64,000 bases of DNA from Alistipes sp. ZOR0009. GTDB lineage: Bacteria; Bacteroidota; Bacteroidia; Bacteroidales; ZOR0009. The position numbers were made by a program, and so were the translations under genes. Positions within the stretch are counted from its first letter, which is position 1, and each line of letters opens with the position of its first letter. The DNA is taken from positions 27,011 to 91,010 of the forward strand of contig NZ_JTLD01000025.1 of the NCBI RefSeq assembly GCF_000798815.1, given 5' to 3'. Under the pieces are notes generated by a model. The model searched no databases. It was not told the origin of the DNA and saw only the letters and a program-made list of their open reading frames with translations. This document shows, one piece after another, positions 34,246-42,654 of the stretch.

Positions 34246-36155
34246 TAAAAAAGTTGCTTATTGCCAATCGTGGCGAAATTGCGCTAAGGATTATAGCAAC
34301 CGCTAAACGAATGGGGATTCGTACGGTTGCAATTTACCATGCGGCAGATAATGCTTTACCTTTCGTCAATGCCGCAGATGAGGCTTTAAATTTAGGTGAA
34401 GGTGCCCTATCAGATACCTACCTAAACGGTCCAGCAATTGTTCAGCTAGCAAAAACAGCAGGTGCAGATGCCATACACCCAGGATATGGTTTCTTGTCTG
34501 AAAATGCGGAGTTTGCCCATTTGTGCCGACAAAGCGGAATTACTTTTGTTGGTCCTTCTCCTGAAGTCATTGCGGTAATGGGAGATAAGACTACATCCCG
34601 TTGCTATGCACAATCTCTAGGACTTCCTGTCGTGCAAGGTTATGAAGGAAATCCTTCCGAAATATTGGCGCAGGTTCAGAATGACGATTTTCCGTTACTT
34701 GTTAAACCATCATTAGGAGGTGGGGGAAAAGGAATGAAGGTGGCTAGGAATTTTGATGAGCTAAGAGATGCTCTCCAAACCGCCTCGCGAGAATCTTTAC
34801 GCTATTTCAATTCTGATTCAGTTTTTGTAGAGCATCTAGTCTTATTTCCACGTCATATTGAGGTGCAGATTATTGCTGATGGAGCAGGAAATGTCCTCCA
34901 TCTGTTTGATAGGGAATGCACTTTGCAACGCCGATTTCAAAAAGTGGTAGAGGAGGCTCCCTCTCCCAGCTTAAATGAAAATCAGCGACGTGAAGCTTAT
35001 GATATGTCCATTCGTTTAGCCAAAGAGTGTGGTTACATTAACGCAGGGACTGTTGAGTTTTTGTTGGATAGCAAGGGGAAACTCTACTTCTTAGAAATGA
35101 ATACCCGTATACAGGTGGAGCATCCTGTTACGGAGGCAATCGTTGGGATTGACATTGTGGAGTTGCAGCTGTTGGTTGCCATGGGGAAGGAGCTGCCTTT
35201 AAAGCAATCTAATATAAAGGTAAACGGAGCGGCAATTGAGCTGCGATTAATTGCTGAAGATGCCGAGAAAGGTTTTTTGCCCTCGGTTGGACGGATTGCG
35301 CAGCTGAGCATCCCCTCTTCTGCTCGTTTTGATAGATGCTACCAGAATGGAAATGAAATAACGCCCCACTTCGATTCCTTAATTGGTAAGATTATAGTTC
35401 ATGGGGCTACTCGCAAAGATGCCATGGAAAAGAGTTTGCGCGCTCTTGAACAGTCTGCTGTTCATGGAGTAAAAACAAATCTTTCTTTTTTACGGCAGCT
35501 GCTGCTATCTAAGCCATTTATAGAGAATCGCATATATGTTGATTTCATAGATCGCTCATTAGCAGATATGGTTGCAGGTATCAAGGATTTTAAACATTCT
35601 GTTCCTGATCATCTTCTTGTGGCGGCTTTTCTAAGTATTCGCCAATCTAGCTGGCAGCTTTTTTATCAAAATACGCTTTGTGTTGATGATCGTTTGATTC
35701 GCTTTTATGCGCATTCCACAATGGAGGAGTATCAAATTGCAATAGGCAACACTGCTAAGAATGCGCGTGTAAAAAAAGGTAAGAATAAGCTTGCTGTTTC
35801 TATTGATGGAGCAGAGCATATGCTATTTTTCTCGGAAGAGAACGATGGCATTACCTTAACTTATAAGGGTATTGATTTCGGTATAAAAACTAGGAAACTA
35901 AACGAAAGTGCCTATAGTCCAAATAAAATGCTTTCCGGTTACGAGAAGACAATAACCTCGCCTTTGAATGGTAAAATAGTGGAAGTAAAGGTTGAAAAAG
36001 GACAGAAAGTTCGTAAAGGAACGCTGCTTCTTGTTGTTGAGTCGATGAAAATGGAGAATAGCATTTTTGCACCTGCAGATGCAACAATTGCGGAGGTTTT
36101 AGTCAAGGTTTCTCAGCAGGTTCAGGGAGGTTCAACACTTCTCAATCTAGAGTAA
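34239..36155 (+). CDS. liuD: Methylcrotonyl-CoA carboxylase alpha (biotin carboxylase/carrier) subunit
   Basis: This 638-residue protein has a biotin carboxylase N-domain (residues 1-110, 'IKKLLIANRGEIALRIIATAKRMG'), an ATP-grasp domain (about 115-325: 'PLLVKPSLGGGGKGMKVAR', 'FVEHLVLFPRHIEVQIIADG', 'DRECTLQRRFQKVVEEAPSP', 'FLEMNTRIQVEHPVTEAI'), a biotin carboxylase C-domain (about 335-440), a linker region and a C-terminal biotinyl domain with 'VVESMKMENSIFA', where Lys604 is the biotin attachment site. It pairs with the beta subunit encoded two genes upstream. Length fits MCC alpha subunits. The start overlaps the hydratase stop by seven nt, indicating tight co-expression. Confidence 0.93.
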   Translation: MVIKKLLIANRGEIALRIIATAKRMGIRTVAIYHAADNALPFVNAADEALNLGEGALSDTYLNGPAIVQLAKTAGADAIHPGYGFLSENAEFAHLCRQSGITFVGPSPEVIAVMGDKTTSRCYAQSLGLPVVQGYEGNPSEILAQVQNDDFPLLVKPSLGGGGKGMKVARNFDELRDALQTASRESLRYFNSDSVFVEHLVLFPRHIEVQIIADGAGNVLHLFDRECTLQRRFQKVVEEAPSPSLNENQRREAYDMSIRLAKECGYINAGTVEFLLDSKGKLYFLEMNTRIQVEHPVTEAIVGIDIVELQLLVAMGKELPLKQSNIKVNGAAIELRLIAEDAEKGFLPSVGRIAQLSIPSSARFDRCYQNGNEITPHFDSLIGKIIVHGATRKDAMEKSLRALEQSAVHGVKTNLSFLRQLLLSKPFIENRIYVDFIDRSLADMVAGIKDFKHSVPDHLLVAAFLSIRQSSWQLFYQNTLCVDDRLIRFYAHSTMEEYQIAIGNTAKNARVKKGKNKLAVSIDGAEHMLFFSEENDGITLTYKGIDFGIKTRKLNESAYSPNKMLSGYEKTITSPLNGKIVEVKVEKGQKVRKGTLLLVVESMKMENSIFAPADATIAEVLVKVSQQVQGGSTLLNLE

Positions 36156-36209
36156 AAAAAAGTCGGTTACATTCGATTATTTGGTTGGAAATAGAAACGT
36201 AATATAAGT

Positions 36210-37352
36210 ATGAAGGAGTATCTTAAAGAGCATCATTGCAGTATTAAGCAGCTTGTAAAGAAATTTGCAGAGACGGAGGTTCGTCCCTTGGCTAAAGAAA
36301 TAGATAGGCAAGAAGAGTTCTCTACCCATCTAACCAAACGAATGGGAGAGTTAGGGCTGTTTGGCATTGCCATCCCTGAACAGTATGGAGGCAAAGGACT
36401 CGATTATATGAGCTTTATTGTAGCCGTAGAAGAGCTTGCAAAGGTCGATGGCTCACAGGCTTCAACGTTGGCAGCACACAATGCCCTCGGTATTATGCCT
36501 ATATATAAGTATGGGACTGAAGCTCAAAAAATGAAGTATTTACCCCAGCTTTGCACCGGCAACCATACATGGGCATTTGGATTAACGGAGCGTAATGCCG
36601 GAAGCGATAGCCGTGCTACAGAGTCTAAAGCTGTATTGAAGGATGGGAAATGGCATATTAATGGAGCGAAAACGTTCATTTCTAATGCCGCATCTTCCGT
36701 CTCATTGGGTGTTTCTGCTCAGGTTATTACCAACGAAAGTAACGGTGTTAAAGAGCTATCTGTAATTCTTATCGAAAAAGGAACAGCAGGGTATACAACT
36801 GAGCCAATTAAAGGGAAGATGATGTGGCGAGGATCGGACACCGGTTCTTTAACTTTTGATAATGTAGCTGTTCCACAAGAGAATCTGTTAGGAGAGCTAG
36901 GTAAAGGTGCTAAAATAATGTTGGAAACGCTCGATGCAGGTCGACTTTCGATTGCTGCAATGGGGGTTGGCTTGGCTCAAGGTGCGTATGAAATGGCTCT
37001 CGAATACGCCAATAAGCGCATTCAATTTGGTAAGCCAATAGCCAAATTTCAGGCAATTTCATTTAAGTTGGCAGAGATGGCCACAAAGATAGAGGCTGCC
37101 CGTTCTTTGCTTTATCATGCCGTTTGGTTGAAAGATAATAACGAACCGTATGGAAAAGAAGCGGCAATGGCTAAGCTTTTTTGTTCAGAAATAGCTCGCG
37201 AAGTAGCCAATGAAGCTGTTCAAATTCATGGCGCTTGGGGACTAGTTGACGCCTATGACGTAGAACGCTTTTATAGAGATCAACGTCTTCTTGAAATAGG
37301 AGAGGGAACCTCTGAAATTTTAAAACTGGTTATTTCCAGATCGATATTGTAG
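36210..37352 (+). CDS. Acyl-CoA dehydrogenase, probable isovaleryl-CoA dehydrogenase
   Basis: This 380-residue FAD enzyme has all acyl-CoA dehydrogenase domains: an N-terminal helical domain ('VRPLAKEIDRQEEFSTHLTKRMGELGLFGIAIPEQYGGKG'), the middle beta domain ('AFGLTERNAGSDSRATESKAVL', 'WHINGAKTFISNA') and the C-terminal helical domain ('ALEYANKRIQFGKPIAKFQAISFKLAEMATKIEAAR', 'QIHGAWGLVDAYDVERFYRDQRLLEIGEGTSEILKL'). Glu365 in 'IGEGTSE' is at the catalytic position of short- and medium-chain enzymes, whereas classical isovaleryl-CoA dehydrogenases carry it elsewhere and have Ala here. Its place after the MCC genes points to isovaleryl-CoA, but this assignment is tentative. It is followed by a 102-nt gap. 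Confidence 0.8.
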   Translation: MKEYLKEHHCSIKQLVKKFAETEVRPLAKEIDRQEEFSTHLTKRMGELGLFGIAIPEQYGGKGLDYMSFIVAVEELAKVDGSQASTLAAHNALGIMPIYKYGTEAQKMKYLPQLCTGNHTWAFGLTERNAGSDSRATESKAVLKDGKWHINGAKTFISNAASSVSLGVSAQVITNESNGVKELSVILIEKGTAGYTTEPIKGKMMWRGSDTGSLTFDNVAVPQENLLGELGKGAKIMLETLDAGRLSIAAMGVGLAQGAYEMALEYANKRIQFGKPIAKFQAISFKLAEMATKIEAARSLLYHAVWLKDNNEPYGKEAAMAKLFCSEIAREVANEAVQIHGAWGLVDAYDVERFYRDQRLLEIGEGTSEILKLVISRSIL

Positions 37353-37454
37353 AGATAAAAGGTGGGCGAATAGCCGCATTGGTGACTTTATAGAGGTAAA
37401 TAGCAGGCTTCATTTCGCATATCTTTTCTATCTTGCTGTAAATTTTGTGGAATA

Positions 37455-38444
37455 ATGGAAGAACGAAAAAAGGATCATATAGCACTAGCATTTCAATCGC
37501 AAACAGCTGCCGAATTCAATGACACTCGATTTAGCTACGAGCCAATGCTTGCAGCTCATCCAGTAGGGATGAATGCTGCAATATCCTTTCTAGGAAAAGA
37601 GCTGTTGGCTCCATTTTGGGTTTCTAGTATGACTGGAGGAACTGCACTAGCAAAGAAAATCAATCAAAATCTTGCTAGGGTATGCAACGAGTTTGGGCTT
37701 GGAATGGGGCTTGGATCTTGCCGAATTCTTTTAGATAATCCACAGCATTTACCCGATTTTGATGTAAGAGATATACTTGGGAATCACCTGCCTTTATATG
37801 CCAATATAGGTATTTGTCAACTTGAAGAGCTCATAGAAAGAAAGGAACTGCATAAAATTTCGGAGGTTGTTGAAAAGCTTCGAGCAGATGGTCTAATAGT
37901 TCATATCAATCCTTTTCAGGAGTGGTTTCAACCTGAGGGTGATCGAATTAAGCATCCTCCCGTTGATTCGATTAAATATCTGCTTGCAGAAGTTGATTAC
38001 CCTATTATCGTGAAGGAGGTTGGACAAGGAATGGGGTATGAAAGCCTTTCTGAATTGTTGCGTTTGCCTCTTGCAGCGGTAGAATTTGCTGCTTTTGGAG
38101 GAACCAATTTTTCTAAGATGGAAATGCTCCGATCAAATACGCCAGAAAATGAGGTGCTGGCAGGATTAACAATGGTGGGCCACACTGCTGCTGAGATGGT
38201 TGAGATGGTTAACGATATTGCAATAAATGGACATATTGCTTGCAATCAGCTTATTATTTCTGGTGGTATTACTAACTTCTTGGATGGATACTATTTATTA
38301 CAGAAATCTAATGTTCCGGCAGTAGTTGGGATGGCTTCGGCTTTCCTGAAATATGCAGATGACTACGAGCTGCTTAAGCGATTCGTCATTGCTCAGATTC
38401 GTGGCTATAGAATGGCCCAAACCTATCTAAAAATTAAGGAATAA
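37455..38444 (+). CDS. fni: Type 2 isopentenyl-diphosphate delta-isomerase
   Basis: This 329-residue FMN- and NAD(P)H-dependent enzyme interconverts isopentenyl and dimethylallyl diphosphate. The N-terminus 'MEERKKDHIALAFQSQTAAEFNDTRFSYEPML' and the barrel motifs 'LLAPFWVSSMTGGTALAKKINQNLARVCNEFGLGMGLGSCR', 'VHINPFQEWFQPEGDR', 'YPIIVKEVGQGMGYESLSELLRLPLAAVEFAAFGGTNFSKME' and 'QLIISGGITNFLDGYYLL' match type 2 isomerases, although the usual 'AGxGGT' loop reads 'FAAFGGTNF'. It starts the mevalonate module: HMG-CoA reductase begins four nt after its stop. The upstream 102-nt gap could hold a promoter. It supplies both C5 building blocks from mevalonate-derived IPP. Confidence 0.9.
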   Translation: MEERKKDHIALAFQSQTAAEFNDTRFSYEPMLAAHPVGMNAAISFLGKELLAPFWVSSMTGGTALAKKINQNLARVCNEFGLGMGLGSCRILLDNPQHLPDFDVRDILGNHLPLYANIGICQLEELIERKELHKISEVVEKLRADGLIVHINPFQEWFQPEGDRIKHPPVDSIKYLLAEVDYPIIVKEVGQGMGYESLSELLRLPLAAVEFAAFGGTNFSKMEMLRSNTPENEVLAGLTMVGHTAAEMVEMVNDIAINGHIACNQLIISGGITNFLDGYYLLQKSNVPAVVGMASAFLKYADDYELLKRFVIAQIRGYRMAQTYLKIKE

Positions 38445-38448
38445 ATCA

Positions 38449-39744
38449 ATGCCTGTTAGAAAAGAGGTGCTAGAAGGATTTTCTAAGCTATCATCGGAGG
38501 AGAAGCGCGAGGTTATTTCGGCTTTGTTTGACGATAAAGGGGTAAAAAAGGAATTCTACTCGTACTTGTATAACGATGAAGAGCTAAGGTCTGATTTTTT
38601 AGGCTTTAGTGAGAATACCATAAGTAGCTACCATTTACCCTATAATGTACTGCCAAATCTTTTATTAGATGCGGAGCTGCTTCATGTTCCAATGGTTACA
38701 GAAGAAAGTTCCGTAGTTGCTGCTGCAGCGGCTGCTGCTAAATTTTGGTTTAGCAATGGCGGTATCAAAACGGTAAGTTTAACCAATATAAAAGTAGGTC
38801 AGGTTCATTTTATTTCTGATTTAGAGCAATCCCGTCTATCGGAGCTAATAGCCGACAACTATGCAACTCTGAAGCATTCCGTTGCAGCGTATACTTCGCG
38901 AATGGAAAGTCGAGGTGGAGGTATTGTATCTATGCAACTACTCCCAACGGTTAACGAGCAGTATCAGCTTATGGTCGAGTTTAAAACGGCCAATTCAATG
39001 GGGGCTAATTTTATAAATACCTGCCTTGAAGAGCTTTCGTTGTCTCTTAAAGCGATAATTGAATCGGCTGGATTTACGTGCGATGTACTAATGTCTATTT
39101 TATCTAATTATACACCTAATTGTTGCGTAAAAGTTGCTGCTACAGCTCCGATTGCTGCTTTTGATGGGTTGGTTCGGGGAATGGACGCTAATGTATTTGC
39201 TGATCGTTTTAAACGAGCTGTAGATATTGCATCATCAGATATATATAGAGCGACTACTCATAATAAAGGTATAATGAATGGGGTAGATAGCGTTGTTATA
39301 GCTACAGGAAACGATTTTCGTGCTACAGAGGCTGCTGCTCATGCATATGCTTCGCGGAGTGGGAAATATGCGAGTTTATCTACCTGTAACCTCAGTGAAG
39401 GCTACTTTAACTTCGAGTTGGAACTTCCGTTGGCGTTGGGGGTTGTTGGAGGCTTAACGTCCTTGCATCCACTGGCAAAACGGTCTCTAGAACTTCTAGG
39501 AAATCCTAATGCCGAAAGGTTAATGTCGATTGCGGCTGCAGTTGGTATTGCCAGCAACTTTGCTGCGATTAAATCGTTAATAACGGATGGAATCCAGCAG
39601 GGGCATATGAAAATGCACCTTAATAACATATTAAAATCATATGGGGCTACGTTTGAAGAGGTCGAAAAAGCAAGGTTATGGTTTGCAAATCGAAAAGTAT
39701 CTAACGTAGATGTAAAGAAATTTTTGGATGGACAGCGAGAATAG
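38449..39744 (+). CDS. mvaA: Class II hydroxymethylglutaryl-CoA reductase
   Basis: This 431-residue enzyme matches the class II (Pseudomonas mevalonii type) HMG-CoA reductases. The catalytic set appears intact: Glu85/86 in 'VTEESSVVAAAA', Lys273 in 'HNKGIMNG', Asp289 in 'TGNDFRATEAAAHAYA' and His386 in 'QQGHMKMHLNN'. The substrate loop 'NSMGANFINTCLEELS' is also present. It can run as HMG-CoA reduction to mevalonate, or in reverse for mevalonate degradation. Being followed by mevalonate kinase and decarboxylase genes, biosynthesis is more likely. There is no membrane domain. It overlaps the next gene by 17 nt, showing a tight operon. Confidence 0.93.
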   Translation: MPVRKEVLEGFSKLSSEEKREVISALFDDKGVKKEFYSYLYNDEELRSDFLGFSENTISSYHLPYNVLPNLLLDAELLHVPMVTEESSVVAAAAAAAKFWFSNGGIKTVSLTNIKVGQVHFISDLEQSRLSELIADNYATLKHSVAAYTSRMESRGGGIVSMQLLPTVNEQYQLMVEFKTANSMGANFINTCLEELSLSLKAIIESAGFTCDVLMSILSNYTPNCCVKVAATAPIAAFDGLVRGMDANVFADRFKRAVDIASSDIYRATTHNKGIMNGVDSVVIATGNDFRATEAAAHAYASRSGKYASLSTCNLSEGYFNFELELPLALGVVGGLTSLHPLAKRSLELLGNPNAERLMSIAAAVGIASNFAAIKSLITDGIQQGHMKMHLNNILKSYGATFEEVEKARLWFANRKVSNVDVKKFLDGQRE

Positions 39745-40642
39745 CTATTTTGCTCATGGGAAACTAATGCTTTTAGGAGAATTTTTTGTTCTTCGAGGCG
39801 CTAACTGTATTGCGGCTCCGTCTATTTATGGACAATCGCTAAAGGTTGTTTCTGATGACAGAAAGGAGACATTGAAATGGGAGGCTCTAATCGAAAATAA
39901 GCAATGGTTTTCAGCAGAGTATGATTTAAAGGAGTTTGAGGTTATATCAGCAAGCAACAACTTTTTGGCTGAAAGTTTTGCTCGATTAGCACGTGTTGTT
40001 CGAGAGTTGAATAGCCGTTTTTTGGAGAATGGAGCAGCTGTTACTACCAACTTAAACTTTCCTCAGAGTTGGGGCTTAGGAAGTAGCTCTACCATCATAA
40101 AGCTGCTTGCCGATTGGGCTGGTGTAGATCCTTTTGATATTCATTTTGCAACGTCTACCGGTTCTGGATACGACATTGCTAGCGCAATTGCCAATAAGCC
40201 CATTGTATATCAGAGTGTAAATGAAGAGCCAAAATTTTATGAAATAGAGCTCCCAGATGTGGTAAAACAGAGCTGTTACTTTATATATTTGGGGAAGAAA
40301 CAAAACTCACAGAGGTCAGTTAAACTTTTTCTGCAGCGAGGCCAGCAAGATTTGCCCGTTGAAAGGATGAATGAGCTAGCATCAGAATTTATAAATTCGA
40401 CATCGGTTAAAGGTATTTGCAGCATAATGAGCGAGCATGACAGGTTGCTGTCTCCTATTTTGGACTTGAAACGGGTTAAGGACGTTATGTTTAAGGATTT
40501 TGAAGGAGAGGTTAAGTCGTTAGGAGCTTGGGGAGGCGATTTTGTTATGGCTTGTACGGAAAATGATGCTGAATATGTGAGCCGCTATTTCAAAAACAAA
40601 GGATTAGATACCGTTTTGACTTATAAAAAATTGCTTCTTTAA
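39728..40642 (+). CDS. GYDIA-family GHMP kinase, candidate phosphomevalonate kinase
   Basis: This 304-residue GHMP-superfamily kinase has the N-terminal 'HGKLMLLGEFFVLRGANCIAAP', the ATP loop 'FPQSWGLGSSSTIIKLLADW' and the 'TGSGYDIASAIANKPIVYQ' segment that gives the GYDIA family its name, followed by 'LKSLGAWGGDFVMA'-type C-terminal Gly motif ('SLGAWGGDF'). The GSGYD(I/V)A segment resembles the one in phosphomevalonate kinases. Because mevalonate kinase and decarboxylase are separately encoded next to it and no other phosphomevalonate kinase is present, this gene is the best candidate for that step. It overlaps HMG-CoA reductase by 17 nt. Assignment is by motif and context. Confidence 0.82.
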   Translation: MDSENSYFAHGKLMLLGEFFVLRGANCIAAPSIYGQSLKVVSDDRKETLKWEALIENKQWFSAEYDLKEFEVISASNNFLAESFARLARVVRELNSRFLENGAAVTTNLNFPQSWGLGSSSTIIKLLADWAGVDPFDIHFATSTGSGYDIASAIANKPIVYQSVNEEPKFYEIELPDVVKQSCYFIYLGKKQNSQRSVKLFLQRGQQDLPVERMNELASEFINSTSVKGICSIMSEHDRLLSPILDLKRVKDVMFKDFEGEVKSLGAWGGDFVMACTENDAEYVSRYFKNKGLDTVLTYKKLLL

Positions 40643-40652
40643 AACAGCCAAC

Positions 40653-41729
40653 ATGAACTTTTACTTAAACACTCTAAGCTTTTTGCCAATCAATCTTGCG
40701 GAACCATTTACCGTAAGTTGGACGGCTCCATCTAATATTGCGTTTGTTAAGTATTGGGGCAAACATGGGAAACAGCTCCCTTGTAATGCATCCCTCAGCT
40801 TTAGCCTTCGGGAATCTAGAACAACAACTAAGATTGTGTTTACTCCTGCCAAGGAACTAAAAGTATCACTCGACTTTGAAGGAGCCGAAAATGAAAAGTT
40901 TAGGGAACGATTGGAGAAATTCTTTAAAGGGTTGGGAGAGGTTACCCATTTTTTTAAAAGCATAGATATCTGCATTAGCAGCTCTAATACATTTCCTCAT
41001 TCTGCGGGAATTGCATCATCGGCTTCGTCGTTGGCATCCATTGCGCTCTGCGTGTCGAGCCTTATTTACCATGTGACACAAAAGGATGTTGATGATGGTT
41101 TCTATAAGCTTGCCTCGTATTTTGCTCGTTTAGGTTCAGGAAGTGCTGCGCGCTCGGTGTTTGGTGGGTATAGCGTATGGGGACATACCAATATTCTGGC
41201 ATCAAACGATGAATTTGCCGTGCCATTTAAGTCGTATGATCCTATTTTTCATGATATCCAGGATGCGATTCTTCTGATTTCCGAATCTGAGAAACGTATT
41301 GGTAGCTCTATTGGCCATAACCTAATGTCGAAAAATCCGTTTGCCGATATTAGGTATGCAAATGCACAGAAAAATCTGAACAAGCTTGCTGATACCATGA
41401 AAACGGGAAACCTTAAGCAGTTTTTTGAGGTTATTGAGCAGGAGGCCTTGGAGCTACATGCTATGATGATGGTTTCAAATCCACCATACTTGCTATTAGA
41501 GCCAAACTCCATTTTGATTATTAATAAGATTAAGGAATTTAGAGAAAATACTGGTTTAAATTTGGGATTTACGATAGATGCAGGTCCCAATATTCACCTT
41601 CTATATTTTGAGAAAGACAAGGAAGAGGTACTTCCTTTTATTGAGTCACTTCGTCAATACTGCGAAAGGGGTAGAATTATTTTTGATGGATTGGGTAATG
41701 GACCCGTTATCAATCACATGACAACATAA
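40653..41729 (+). CDS. mvaD: Diphosphomevalonate decarboxylase
   Basis: This 358-residue GHMP-family enzyme carries out ATP-dependent decarboxylation of diphosphomevalonate to isopentenyl diphosphate. Diagnostic motifs are 'SWTAPSNIAFVKYWGKHGKQLPCNASLSFSL', 'SNTFPHSAGIASSASSLASIAL', 'RLGSGSAARSVFGGYSVW' and 'FTIDAGPNIHLLYFE'. The Ser-rich ATP loop and the Asp in 'DAGPN' are present. The N-terminal extension of about 20 residues before 'AEPFTVSW' is typical of flavobacterial forms, so the ATG at 40653 is accepted. It is ten nt after the GYDIA kinase gene and overlaps the mevalonate kinase start by one nt (TAATG). Confidence 0.93.
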   Translation: MNFYLNTLSFLPINLAEPFTVSWTAPSNIAFVKYWGKHGKQLPCNASLSFSLRESRTTTKIVFTPAKELKVSLDFEGAENEKFRERLEKFFKGLGEVTHFFKSIDICISSSNTFPHSAGIASSASSLASIALCVSSLIYHVTQKDVDDGFYKLASYFARLGSGSAARSVFGGYSVWGHTNILASNDEFAVPFKSYDPIFHDIQDAILLISESEKRIGSSIGHNLMSKNPFADIRYANAQKNLNKLADTMKTGNLKQFFEVIEQEALELHAMMMVSNPPYLLLEPNSILIINKIKEFRENTGLNLGFTIDAGPNIHLLYFEKDKEEVLPFIESLRQYCERGRIIFDGLGNGPVINHMTT

Positions 41730-42628
41730 TGAGAGACGGGAGGAGATTTAGCTCAAAGCTGTTACTATTTGGCGAGTATGGCATAATATTAGGATCAAAA
41801 GCTCTTTGTTTACCTTTTTCAAACTATTCTGGAGTTTTGAGGTTAAGTAACGGCTTAGATAATGAATATGCCATATCTTCTAACCTTAGTATTCGTAGAC
41901 TATTTGAATACATACGGAAGGATAGTACTCTTACACCTCTTTTCGACATACCTGCACTTGAAAGAGATCTTAATAGGGGCCTTTTTTTTGACTCTTCAAT
42001 ACCTGAAGGATATGGAATAGGCAGCTCAGGTGCTCTTTGTGCTGCACTTTACGATCGCTATTGTATTGTAAAAGAAGAAGATATTTTTCAGTTAAAAAGC
42101 CATCTTGGACGATTAGAAGCTCTATTTCATGGTAAAAGTTCGGGTATTGATCCGCTTGTATCTTATCTTGATACCTCTCTAATTGTAGACGATAATAATC
42201 AGGTACGTTCGGCTAATTTAAATTTCAGCTTGCAAGCAGTTAAGTTTTTTTTGGTTGATACTGGTATAAAAAGAAGTTCAAACAATTTAATATCCAATTT
42301 TATTGGATACATGCAATCTGCAGAGAATGTTGAATCAAAGCAGAGCCTGATTGACCTTACTAACAAATGCGTTGATAATATTGCATCTGGGGTTGATGTT
42401 AGAGATACGCTAACACTTCTTTCTGATTTTCAGTTAAGATGTATGCATTCTTTAATTCCTCCACATTTGCATCAGCTATGGAAAGAGGGGATAACATCGG
42501 GTAGCTATTGCCTAAAAATTTGTGGTGCTGGCGGAGGAGGCTTTCTGGTCGGTATCACAAGCAAACCTGACTATGTTCGTGATACGTTTGCAGAAAGTAA
42601 CCTCAATACGTTATTTTTCAAGATGTAA
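41729..42628 (+). CDS. mvk: Mevalonate kinase
   Basis: This 299-residue GHMP kinase phosphorylates mevalonate. It opens with 'FSSKLLLFGEYGIILGSKALCLPF', then 'SIPEGYGIGSSGALCAALYDRY', the Gly-rich ATP loop, 'LEALFHGKSSGIDPLVSYLDTSLIV', which carries the catalytic Asp, and 'KICGAGGGGFLVGI', the third GHMP motif. The 'FHGKSSGIDP' segment is typical of mevalonate kinases. It is the last gene of the module and overlaps the decarboxylase gene by one nt. A convergent SemiSWEET gene follows, and no clear terminator was seen between them. Confidence 0.9.
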   Translation: MRDGRRFSSKLLLFGEYGIILGSKALCLPFSNYSGVLRLSNGLDNEYAISSNLSIRRLFEYIRKDSTLTPLFDIPALERDLNRGLFFDSSIPEGYGIGSSGALCAALYDRYCIVKEEDIFQLKSHLGRLEALFHGKSSGIDPLVSYLDTSLIVDDNNQVRSANLNFSLQAVKFFLVDTGIKRSSNNLISNFIGYMQSAENVESKQSLIDLTNKCVDNIASGVDVRDTLTLLSDFQLRCMHSLIPPHLHQLWKEGITSGSYCLKICGAGGGGFLVGITSKPDYVRDTFAESNLNTLFFKM

Positions 42629-42654
42629 CTTTTGAATGCAAATTTACACTTCTA

